Positions 6,801 to 14,147 of a stretch of DNA of 35,607 nt are shown in pieces. The notes beneath the pieces were generated by a model that had not been told where the DNA came from, did not search any database, and saw only the letters and a program-made list of their open reading frames with translations. The stretch spans positions 1 through 35,607 of the forward strand of contig MUGK01000011.1 of the NCBI GenBank assembly GCA_002007425.1, written 5' to 3'. The number at the start of each line of letters is the position of its first letter. The stretch's first letter is position 1. The stretch comes from Chromatiales bacterium USCg_Taylor. GTDB taxonomy: Bacteria; Pseudomonadota; Gammaproteobacteria; JACCXJ01. The position numbers and the translations under genes were made by a program.

Positions 6801-9306
6801 GTAGGCCGTTCACAATGAAGCCGGTGGGCGGTTTCTGTTGAATGGCTGGTGGGGATGGGCACGAGCCAGGGGTTCCGTCCGGGAACGATGTCGGGTAACA
6901 CCGCTTCCTGAAGAAGCTGATGGCCACCTTCTCCACAGGGGTTCCTGCTTCAGCAAGCTGGGTGGCGTTGATCGTTTCCAGGTCCTTACTCCAATCAAAT
7001 AAGTCATGACTCTCAAACTTAATCGAGCCTCCAGTAACGAGGTGGCGCGGCAAGCCGCCGTCCATGAAGCCACCGGCTCCGTCCGGCGCGAAATCAAGCG
7101 GCGGATGCGGTGCGCGGGCGCCTGCCCTGCCAGGAATGAAAAAAGGAAATCCGGGATTGACCGTTACATTCTGCCCGGTCGTATCGGGCGTTGCGGGAGT
7201 TCCGTAAACGATCTGTCCCTGATCGATGAAGACCGGTGACGGCAACGGAGCCATGGGAAGCGTCGGCAACGGCACGATCGCGGGGTTGGGCGTCCCCGCC
7301 TTGATTTCACCGTCAGGCAGCGCACGCGTGCCGCTCACAGGAATTCCATCCTTGTTGAGTTGCGAGCCGGCTTCAAACACGTCATGGGTCCGCCACATCG
7401 CCCACATGCCCGCGGCGAAGTGCGGGTAGAAGTGGCAGTGGAAGATCGAATCTCCCACCACCTTGTTCCGATTGCCGCTGCCGTTATAGGTCATCTCCAG
7501 CGTGTAGCTGGCGCCAGGGCTAATCATCTGACTATCCAGGTAGCTTCCTTGGTCGCTGTTGGGCGACTGCAGCCACTGGTGTGCGTGCTGGTGATGGACA
7601 TGCGTCACGTCTCTTCCCCCGTGAAGAATCCTGAACTTGACGTGATCGTTGATGTAGCTGTGATAGACGTTGGATGGGTCGTCCGGGAAAAACGCTTTCG
7701 TGGCCTTAGGAAGCGGAGCAAGCGTATAAGGGAAACCTGATGTTGGCGTCCTTGCATTCGCGCAGGTCGGATGGGGCGATGTTGGCGGAGTTGTGCCTTC
7801 AAAAGTCGAGGTGGTGTTGCAGGGTGGAACGAGGTTCGTGTTGGTTGCCGGGTTGAAGGGTTGGGTTGAAAGATTGTTGGAGTTTGCCGGCTTATCGACC
7901 AGCATCGCAGGATCGCCCACCGACCACGCGCTAAGGAAAAACTCTTCAAACTTACAATCTACGCAATCCCCCATCGGGCCCACGCCAATCCGGTTAGCGT
8001 AAATTTCTGCTCCAATGCCGCCGGTGCCGTAATTGATGGCGAAGGCATCTTGGCCGGCTTGAGTCATGGCCGCCGTGTCCTTTTCCGCTTGCGTCGCATT
8101 TGCAGCTACATTGGACAAGATTGGAAAGGCCTGCGACGCAATCGGACTCAGTCCGCCATGATAGATAACCGTGATCTCGCGATAGGGCTGTTTGCGATCC
8201 GGCGAAGCTGGGTTCTGGCAAAACAGTGGATCGATTTTTCCACCCCGGGGTGCTGTCCCATTGTTCTCTGCGTTGCACGGTGGGTCGGGCTTGTTCGGAT
8301 TACCATTGGCGCCAGGGAATCGGCCGGCGTTCGGGCCCGTGATCATCGCAGTTAGATCACTGTGCACAATATTATTTTTGGCATCGAGCATCTTAAGGAT
8401 GGGAGTGCCGTTAGCATCGGTGGCATCATAATTGATGAGTGGATAGTTATCCGTCGTATTCAGCGACCCGTCTGCTTTCTTGATGACTTTGATCTGTCTG
8501 GCATTGGGGCCAGTGAACTTTAAGGTGCATGGAACTGCGGCAGTGCAAGCGCCAGCGCTTATACTCGCATTCGCCGGCAGGCTCTTGGCGTTGTAGGTAG
8601 CGCGCGCTAAAGCGTCGGCCGTTACCTGACTGCGATACCATTCCGCTTTTGCAGGTTGGACGTTTAAGGCCCCAAAGAGCCCTCGCGTTAATTGGTCTCC
8701 AAGGGTGGTCGTATCACCCATCGTGTAGAGTAGAAAGGTTCCCTCGGCCTTCGCGTAAAGAGTGTATTTTTGTGTCTGCGAAGGATTTGCCAGGCTTGAA
8801 TTATTTTTACCCACAAACGAACCATCATCCTGTGGGCCTGTTACCCATTGCATACCCTGAACGTGCAAAGACACCTCTTTTGTACCCGTACTAGCCGCGG
8901 GCAGTATTGTGTTTGAAAACGTGTTTGCGGGTATTGAATTCGTAAACGTGATCGTCAGGCAGTCTCCGACATTTGCGCGCAAGACGAGCGGACGTGGTCT
9001 CTTGGTGTCCTTGAGCCTAACCGGATTGCTGCCAGGCACGGTATCCTTCTTGAGCGCAAAAACCAACCCATCGGGAATTGCCGCTCCCAAGCGGTTCAGC
9101 ATGATAGGCTGTGATAGGGCCACCACATCGGCAGTGATCGTCCGCTTACAGACGGACAGAGAGGCTATGGTTTGAGCGCCTGCCGGGCCAGAGATGAATA
9201 GGAGAAACAGAATCAGGGAGCTGAAGAAGCGTGCCGAGGATACTCTTGCGGCCAAGCCTATTTTCTTCGATTCGCCGAGCGCACGGCTACGAGTGCTCAA
9301 GATCAT
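3820..9306 (-). CDS. Giant secreted multicopper oxidase, MofA/MnxG-like
   Basis: 1828 aa with an N-terminal export signal (hydrophobic 27-40, likely cleavage after AGA at ~44). Copper motifs are explicit: HVHHQHAHQW at 569-578 and HCHFYPHFAAGMW at 623-635, the latter a type-1/trinuclear HCHxxxHxxxGM signature. Further His clusters are HIH at ~945-947 and HDHFGPSTH at ~1054-1062, plus HGH near the C-terminus. Several cupredoxin-like units are repeated; later copies keep the surrounding pattern (GMWGLFR at ~1324-1330, GAWGIFR near the end) but have lost the HCH ligands. Size and motif style recall the large bacterial Mn(II) oxidases MofA and MnxG, but substrate cannot be assigned from sequence. 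It is divergent from the beta-propeller gene; a SCO chaperone and cytochrome c fusion lie nearby. A weak 5-bp hairpin (3799-3815) follows its stop. Confidence 0.9.
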   Translation of the reverse strand: MILSTRSRALGESKKIGLAARVSSARFFSSLILFLLFISGPAGAQTIASLSVCKRTITADVVALSQPIMLNRLGAAIPDGLVFALKKDTVPGSNPVRLKDTKRPRPLVLRANVGDCLTITFTNSIPANTFSNTILPAASTGTKEVSLHVQGMQWVTGPQDDGSFVGKNNSSLANPSQTQKYTLYAKAEGTFLLYTMGDTTTLGDQLTRGLFGALNVQPAKAEWYRSQVTADALARATYNAKSLPANASISAGACTAAVPCTLKFTGPNARQIKVIKKADGSLNTTDNYPLINYDATDANGTPILKMLDAKNNIVHSDLTAMITGPNAGRFPGANGNPNKPDPPCNAENNGTAPRGGKIDPLFCQNPASPDRKQPYREITVIYHGGLSPIASQAFPILSNVAANATQAEKDTAAMTQAGQDAFAINYGTGGIGAEIYANRIGVGPMGDCVDCKFEEFFLSAWSVGDPAMLVDKPANSNNLSTQPFNPATNTNLVPPCNTTSTFEGTTPPTSPHPTCANARTPTSGFPYTLAPLPKATKAFFPDDPSNVYHSYINDHVKFRILHGGRDVTHVHHQHAHQWLQSPNSDQGSYLDSQMISPGASYTLEMTYNGSGNRNKVVGDSIFHCHFYPHFAAGMWAMWRTHDVFEAGSQLNKDGIPVSGTRALPDGEIKAGTPNPAIVPLPTLPMAPLPSPVFIDQGQIVYGTPATPDTTGQNVTVNPGFPFFIPGRAGARAPHPPLDFAPDGAGGFMDGGLPRHLVTGGSIKFESHDLFDWSKDLETINATQLAEAGTPVEKVAISFFRKRCYPTSFPDGTPGSCPSPPAIQQKPPTGFIVNGLPLGPQMGAPFADPAVDDDGNAVGKKRVYKAAAIEMDVVFNKKRWHFPQQRILTLWDDVAPTIATTRKTEPLFFRGNSGDIIEYWHTNLVPNYYQVDDFQVRTPTDILGQHIHLVKFDVTSSDGAGNGFNYEDGTFAPEEVQEIIHAINEPGGSWTPCPGCAAGPPALKPPPAQICSGPQPPAQCAAEWEGAQTTIQRWYLDPLVDNSGVDRTLRTVFTHDHFGPSTHQQVGLYAGLVVEPMGSTWTSNDGATPFGARSDGGPTSWEARIITSNTKDSYREFLLEFQDLQLAYAWATIGGTNPPKTQPSADPKIGWIDPAYAINAPSGSPTKARPELVTTGNFTSPGTQSVNYRNDPIAWRVGPANDMSYAYDSALKQASNAPPNGDPATPLMRAYQNDNVQVRVLVGAHLFAHQFNLEGPTWFSEPSWKNSGYRSAQAMALSEHFEMLFRVPSSSAPNNGRQCPDGMSQANCVDYLYSPSLDDIGIANGMWGLFRSYDPTKVANKLQPLPNNPVGPAANVTYATCPAILPPPAVKRVFNVTAVTAQKALANITPVPGSNPPKGQIVFNSRGQTLRSETGVIYVRTEDLDAQGRLKPGVPVEPLILRANAGDCIEVNLSNALEPSAQVFQQNLFMASPFNGVNPVNQKPVFKSKMSGVVGLHPQLLSYDAARSSGMNVGWNRQGQPDQVAGFGKTIKYQWYAGKIDRDAGGKLVYTPVEFGSLNLFPSDPVYQHINGLFGAMIIEPQGSSWQCGDAGSLADCDPSGGPPPKTRASATITLLNKTKFREFALMTSDAMIISNGNSGAVNYRTEPMTFRYAGNATKDFSCMLSNQLIQQAQNDPQTPIFTAEVGDKARFRLMHPFGTGTSQVFSLHGHVWQRNPYKNDSREMGDNNLSQWIGSRDNHGSTDHFDIVVDKTGGESGRAGDYLYTVFVPIQARQGAWGIFRVGSNNTPSQSNAACSPIAQLRRISPVVPKKDDLDRFIRQPVNKDLRL

Positions 9307-9697
9307 TTCACCAACCCCCTTCCCCGAACCAAAGCGAAGCTAACGAGGGTTAACAGCTCTCGTTAGTAGATCAAAGGCTGAAATCTAGTCCAGTGAGAAA
9401 AACCGGTAAACGCCCTGTATACCTTGACGGTTAAGCGTATCTTCTTGGTTCTTATGTCTTGATAGTTGAAGCGTAGTTCTTCGAACTTTTTATGTCAAGC
9501 AGATATTTTTGCTGAGAAGCTAACCATTCGGCCCGTTTGTTTCGATGTATGAATAATGAGTACAACGGGGGTACTGTCCAAACTCGCCCTCTTAACAGTA
9601 GAATCGATGGATAGACGCTAGCCCCGAGGAGACTTGGTCACGGAAGATTTAAAGTTCAAGGTAGTGTTCTAGGCGGCTGGTTTCATGATGGAGACTT
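9307..9697. promoter_or_regulatory. Divergent intergenic region between multicopper oxidase and beta-propeller genes
   Basis: 391 bases, visibly AT-richer than the flanks and without an ORF. It must carry promoters for both directions. Two small dyads are visible: CTAACGAG / CTCGTTAG at 9340-9347 and 9359-9366, 34 bases before the oxidase ATG, and AGTTC-TTC-GAACT at 9475-9487. The first is well placed to be an operator or a leader hairpin for the oxidase. I could not choose -35/-10 pairs with conviction. Confidence 0.5.
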
Positions 9698-11842
9698 ATG
9701 GGCAACAAATCCTGCGCACGTAGTCAAATCAGCGAGACAAAATCTCGTCTCGCGATCCTATACATCCAGCTGCTCATAATGCTTGTGTCGCAGTTGGCTT
9801 TAAACGTTCCAGAGGTTTATGCGCAAGATAAGAGTAGATACATTCGGCCACCAACAAGGTTTGAGGGATCAATGGCCACTGGTTCAAATTCGCCCGCACA
9901 GGATAATTTGAGCCACGCAGGAGAGGATAAAGCGACAGCGGCAGGCTCGAGCGGCTTGTCCGCCCCAAGCGATCGGCCCCGGCAACCACAAAAATATTTG
10001 CGAGAGGGCGTAGCGGTCGAATTCACGATTGAACCCGTCGCAGCAAGAAAAGGAAGAGCCTCCGAACTGTTGGAAGGCACAGAGGCGACGATACGGTTCA
10101 AAATCACCGACACTAACGCGGGTAAAGCCCTAAGTAATCTTCGTCCTGCGGCGTGGATCGATCAGCGCGAGGCCGAAAGAGCTTCGGATCCGAGGGCGTG
10201 TCGCGAGAAAGTTCAATCGTTTCTGCAACCGAGCTTCAATAAGCGCCCTGACATCGACCTCAATGCCTACTTCGTTCTGGCCCTGAATCACGAACCCAAC
10301 ATTTCAGTCATAGATCCACTGTCGGGTTTCGGGGGAACCAAACTCTATGCCCTGGTCCCCTTGTCCGGCGCTGGAGAAGATTGGGTCATGAGCGCCGACG
10401 AAAAAAGGCTCTATGTCTCCATGCCGCTCGTTAATCAAATCGCCGTGATCGATGCCCTCACCTGGAAACTGATCGCGAACATTGATGCGGGCGTGAACCC
10501 GACGCGCATTGCGTTGCAGAACGATGGGAAATACCTGTGGGTGGGAAACGATGGCCCTGAAGACAAAGACAGCGGGGTCACTGTGATCGATACGGCAATA
10601 TTGAAAGTTGCAGCTCAACTCGATACAGGGATGGGACATCATGAAATTGCCTTCACTGGCGATGATCGCTGGGCCTTCATATCGAATAAACAAAGCGGAA
10701 CGCTGTCAGTAATAGACGTGCGCAAGCTCGCCGGGGTCACGGACATTAAGGTCGGCTCGCTGCCGACGGCATTGGCTTTTTCGCCTCTCAGCAAGGCGGT
10801 CTATGTGGCTAATGAAGGTGATGGAACGATAGTCGCGGTTGACGGGTTGCGCTTCGAGATCTTGGCGCGCATGAAAGCTCAACCCGGACTCCATATGGTA
10901 CGCATCCCGCCCGATGGCCGCTTTGGCTTCGTGGTCAATCGAACGGCGAGCACGGTCCACATTTTCGACTTGGCTACGAATCGTCTGGTCCATGCTGTGC
11001 CCGTTGGGCCCGCCCCCGATCAGATTACCTTTACCAGACAATTCGCTTATGTGCGCTCCGCTGACAGCGAGTTTGTCACCATGATCAAGATCACGGACCT
11101 CGGTAAGCAAGCTCAGGAAGTGGCAGTTACTCGTTTTCCTGCTGGCCAGAGAGCGCCACAAGAATCGCCCTCCACGTCGCTCGCCGATGCAATCGTTCCG
11201 GCCCCGGAGGAGGGTGCGGTGCTGGTCGCGAACCCTGCCGACAAAATGATTTACTTTTACACTGAAGGCATGGCCGCACCGATGGGTAGTTTTCAGAATT
11301 ACCGGCGCGAGCCCAAAGCAGTGCTCGTCTTGGATAATAGTTTGCGCGAGACCCCGCCCGGAGTTTATACCACCACTGTCCGGCTCACCGGACCGGGCCG
11401 CTACGACGTGGCATTTCTGCTGGATTCCCCTCGCCTGTTCAACTGTTTCGACCTCACCGTCGCGGAGAACCCCGGCTCGCCGAAGCAAAAAGCAGTCGCA
11501 ATCAAGATTGAGCCGCTCTTGAAAGATACGAGCCTTCGTGTTGGTGCAAGCTATAACCTACGTTTCAAGGCAAGCGACTCGAATTCCAACCAACCGCAGG
11601 CGGATCTGGAGGATATGGGTGTGCTGGTATTTCTCGCGCCGGGCATCTGGCAGCAACGCGAATGGGCCAAGCCGCTCGGCGATGGTATCTACGAAATGAG
11701 CTTTTCGCCGCCGCAAGCAGGCGTGTACTATGTCTACTTCCAGTGCCCTTCGCTGGGAGTCCTATTCAACCACATACCACACTTAACTCTGAATGCGACG
11801 AAGGGCGACGGTGTGTCCAGGGCAAAAGCGCCTGAGCCTTAG
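9698..11842 (+). CDS. Exported YVTN-type beta-propeller protein with C-terminal beta-sandwich domains
   Basis: 714 aa with a Sec-type signal (hydrophobic ~18-41, cleavage near VYAQ). After a low-complexity linker, residues ~110-160 form an Ig-like strand region. From ~190 to ~470 come propeller blades of the YVTN/cytochrome-d1-like kind: repeated variants of 'ADEKRLYVSMP...NQIAVID', 'KYLWVGND...VTVID', 'RWAFISNK...LSVID', 'KAVYVANE...IVAVD' and 'RFGFVVNR...VHIFD'. Two further beta-sandwich segments follow (about 545-600 and 620-705; the last resembles YtkA-like domains). No haem motif is present. It is divergent from the multicopper oxidase and convergent with the SCO gene. It may act as a periplasmic or extracellular scaffold or redox partner; the ligand is unknown. 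Confidence 0.85.
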   Translation: MGNKSCARSQISETKSRLAILYIQLLIMLVSQLALNVPEVYAQDKSRYIRPPTRFEGSMATGSNSPAQDNLSHAGEDKATAAGSSGLSAPSDRPRQPQKYLREGVAVEFTIEPVAARKGRASELLEGTEATIRFKITDTNAGKALSNLRPAAWIDQREAERASDPRACREKVQSFLQPSFNKRPDIDLNAYFVLALNHEPNISVIDPLSGFGGTKLYALVPLSGAGEDWVMSADEKRLYVSMPLVNQIAVIDALTWKLIANIDAGVNPTRIALQNDGKYLWVGNDGPEDKDSGVTVIDTAILKVAAQLDTGMGHHEIAFTGDDRWAFISNKQSGTLSVIDVRKLAGVTDIKVGSLPTALAFSPLSKAVYVANEGDGTIVAVDGLRFEILARMKAQPGLHMVRIPPDGRFGFVVNRTASTVHIFDLATNRLVHAVPVGPAPDQITFTRQFAYVRSADSEFVTMIKITDLGKQAQEVAVTRFPAGQRAPQESPSTSLADAIVPAPEEGAVLVANPADKMIYFYTEGMAAPMGSFQNYRREPKAVLVLDNSLRETPPGVYTTTVRLTGPGRYDVAFLLDSPRLFNCFDLTVAENPGSPKQKAVAIKIEPLLKDTSLRVGASYNLRFKASDSNSNQPQADLEDMGVLVFLAPGIWQQREWAKPLGDGIYEMSFSPPQAGVYYVYFQCPSLGVLFNHIPHLTLNATKGDGVSRAKAPEP

Positions 11843-11908
11843 AGGCATTCCACAGGCCGAGGAGAGCGAACGCGACGGGAGCACGCCTAGAGTAGCATCC
11901 GTGACGGA

Positions 11909-12478
11909 TTATTCGCGGTTCGCGGCTTCCGTGATCACTTTTACCAGTGTAGCCGGTGGTGTGAGGCCGTAAGCTCTCGTCCAATAGCCGGTCACATCAT
12001 TACCGACTAGGATCATCGGCGTATGGTCGTTCTTGTCGCCGACCGCGGCTCCGAGCGCTTGCAGTAACGCATCAATCTCAGCTTTGTTGCCGGTCACAAA
12101 TGTCCATCCCGGTCCAGCCTTAAACTTTGCGGCAAAGTCATGCAGTCTTTCGGGAGTGTCATTAGCAGGATCGACGCTGACAGAAATCAACCGTACCTCG
12201 AGCCCGATGCGTTCCCCCAGGTCCTGCTGGAGCTTACGAAACATTGCGGTCAAAGGAGGGCAGATGGTAGTGCAAGTGGTAAAAATAAAGTTGATGGCAA
12301 CCGTCTTGCCTTTAATCAGATCGGCATAAAAACTAAGCCGCTTGCCATTCTGATCGTAGACTGCGGTATCCGGGATCCGCAGTGATGAGATAGCACCTGT
12401 ATTCGCCGTCACTGAACCAGCCGTGCTACCTGGCACCGACATCAATGCAACGAGCATCACCAGTACTTTGATCGGCAT
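11909..12478 (-). CDS. SCO1/SenC family copper chaperone / thiol-disulfide protein
   Basis: 189 aa from the ATG at 12478, chosen because it opens a proper signal peptide (MPIKVLVMLVALMSVPGSTA) and has GGAGAAG just upstream; an in-frame ATG at 12631 would add a non-signal extension overlapping the preceding gene. The thioredoxin-like fold carries the copper-binding CxxxC (C69-TTI-C73) and the distant His152 (DHTPMILV). SCO proteins deliver copper to, or reduce cysteines of, copper enzymes, classically the CuA site of cytochrome oxidase. Here it is the last gene of the minus-strand operon and lies near the giant multicopper oxidase, which is a plausible client. Confident in family, less so in client. 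Confidence 0.93.
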   Translation of the reverse strand: MPIKVLVMLVALMSVPGSTAGSVTANTGAISSLRIPDTAVYDQNGKRLSFYADLIKGKTVAINFIFTTCTTICPPLTAMFRKLQQDLGERIGLEVRLISVSVDPANDTPERLHDFAAKFKAGPGWTFVTGNKAEIDALLQALGAAVGDKNDHTPMILVGNDVTGYWTRAYGLTPPATLVKVITEAANRE

Positions 12479-12527
12479 TGATTTCTTCTCCGTCTGCGCG
12501 ATCTTCTCGATCCGCTCGTGGCCCGGG

Positions 12528-14147
12528 TCAATTGCTGTCGATCCAACCGCTCGCGGGCAGGAACTGTTTCTTTTCCAAATCAATGGTAACGACGTATGCC
12601 CCCATCGCCCCGATGCGACGATTGAGCCCATAAGTGACTGCTGGTGTCACCCCCGTGGGATACTCATAAAGTCCTTCAAGAGCTTGTATCAGCTTTTCCC
12701 GGCTCAAGTCTTTACCAGCCCGTTTCAAACCCTCAATCAATATCTTAGCGGCACTATACACTGAACGTTGCACGCCCAAATGATGCGCGGGCAGCTTGTG
12801 TTTTGTCGCGAGGTCGCGAAATTCTTCCGTTCTAGTGTGGTCGTCGGGCGATGAAGGAACGGAGAAGAATATTTTCTTGGCGAAGCTTGGAGGAGCACCG
12901 AAAATTTCATTTCCCGCAATTGCTCCGAGGTAAAAGGTAGGCGACCAACGCAGCTCACTAGCCTCTTTCATTAGTGCTATGGCTTCCCTGCTCGTACCTA
13001 AGAAGAAAATGACACTCTTGCTTGTCTGTTTCAACTTTGCGGCGAAGCCCGGGACATCAGAATCCGCGTTCGGATACCCGTAAGGTTCGGGTGGACCACA
13101 GCCGCTCTTTCGACACTGATCCGTGATGGCTTCAAGCACACCCTTGGCCATTTCGTCATCAGAATAAACAATCAGCACAGCCGCTCTTTTCACCGGCATT
13201 CTCTGACAAGCGAAGTTGACAAGCGCGCGAGCTTGTCCTTCCACTCCCGAGAGTATATAGAAGACGTGACGATTCAAAGGATAGCCGCCCTGCGGATAGA
13301 GAGTGAGTGGACCCACCATTGGCACTTCCAAATTGTCCATGAGCGCGGCGAGCTCCTTGTCAGCACCCGCGGTAAAAGCGCTCGTCATTGCGAAGACCTG
13401 TTCGTTCTGAATGAAACGCTTGACGATCGCGCTGGTGGTTATGGGCGTATCGGACGTTGCGTTGATTTTCAGTTCGATTCTGCGATTGTAAATTCCGCCC
13501 CGACTATTCACTTCTTCAAAGAAGGCCGTCGTCACCGCTTTGATGGCCTGGCCAATTCCCGCCAAGTCGGCTCTGGCCGGAATAGTAGTTCCGATCGTGA
13601 TGCTGTTCTCTGTCAGTCCAGGATCGTGGTCTTTGCCAAGTCGCTTCAGATATGCAACGAGATCTCCCAGGTCCTCTTGCGACAGTTGGTAGTGGGGCAT
13701 GACATTGAGCAGTTTGTTGCCTGCCGGATCAAGACCACGCGTAATGGCCAGTTCAAGCGCCCGGTCGGTGTAAGGCGGATGCGTGCGTCCCTCTGGATGA
13801 GTCACTCCATACGGCTTTGTTAGCGCTTCCCAGGTAAGATTTGAGGGAACGACGCCACCCTCAGGCTTACCTCGTCCATCGAGTCCGTGGCAGTTCGCGC
13901 AGGGCATCGTCCTGCCCGGCACTTCTACTGATGATTCGCCCAAATAAGCCGAAATCTTGCGCCCACCGGGACTGGTGCCGTGCACATAGATCTGTTTGCC
14001 GGACTTCTCCTGAGCCGTTAATAGATATTGTGCCGCCCCACCCGCAAAGACAAGATCGCCAAATGAACCGGGGAGGATAAGGCCAGCAATACTAGCCAGA
14101 CAGATGATGTATGGTAGTGTGCACCTGTCATGCGCAGGTAAGCTCAC
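12528..14147 (-). CDS. Cytochrome c domain fused to a type-1 periplasmic (branched-chain amino-acid type) binding protein
   Basis: 539 aa. A signal/anchor at ~12-36 is followed by a class I cytochrome c: haem motif CANCH at 83-87 and a likely axial Met150 (NVMPHY). From ~183 to 530 the chain reads as a Peripla_BP_6/LivJ-like solute-binding protein (SITIGTTIPARAD..., FFEEVNSRGGIYNRRIEL, VPMVGPLTLYP, and so on). No LIV-type permease or ATPase accompanies it, so the binding domain may sense or bind a ligand rather than feed a transporter. The ATG overlaps the stop of the upstream ABC ATPase gene by 4 bases, implying translational coupling; SCO follows 49 bases downstream. The fusion joins haem electron transfer to ligand binding. 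Family calls for both halves are firm; the role is inferred. Confidence 0.9.
   Translation of the reverse strand: MSLPAHDRCTLPYIICLASIAGLILPGSFGDLVFAGGAAQYLLTAQEKSGKQIYVHGTSPGGRKISAYLGESSVEVPGRTMPCANCHGLDGRGKPEGGVVPSNLTWEALTKPYGVTHPEGRTHPPYTDRALELAITRGLDPAGNKLLNVMPHYQLSQEDLGDLVAYLKRLGKDHDPGLTENSITIGTTIPARADLAGIGQAIKAVTTAFFEEVNSRGGIYNRRIELKINATSDTPITTSAIVKRFIQNEQVFAMTSAFTAGADKELAALMDNLEVPMVGPLTLYPQGGYPLNRHVFYILSGVEGQARALVNFACQRMPVKRAAVLIVYSDDEMAKGVLEAITDQCRKSGCGPPEPYGYPNADSDVPGFAAKLKQTSKSVIFFLGTSREAIALMKEASELRWSPTFYLGAIAGNEIFGAPPSFAKKIFFSVPSSPDDHTRTEEFRDLATKHKLPAHHLGVQRSVYSAAKILIEGLKRAGKDLSREKLIQALEGLYEYPTGVTPAVTYGLNRRIGAMGAYVVTIDLEKKQFLPASGWIDSN

Noticed and set aside
10706-11488. 260-codon antisense ORF inside the beta-propeller gene
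   Set aside because: Composition follows the opposite strand's codon pattern and there is no domain; it is a shadow of a strongly supported gene.
11909-12631. 240-aa version of the SCO protein
   Set aside because: The extra N-terminus overlaps the cytochrome fusion gene and hides the signal peptide.
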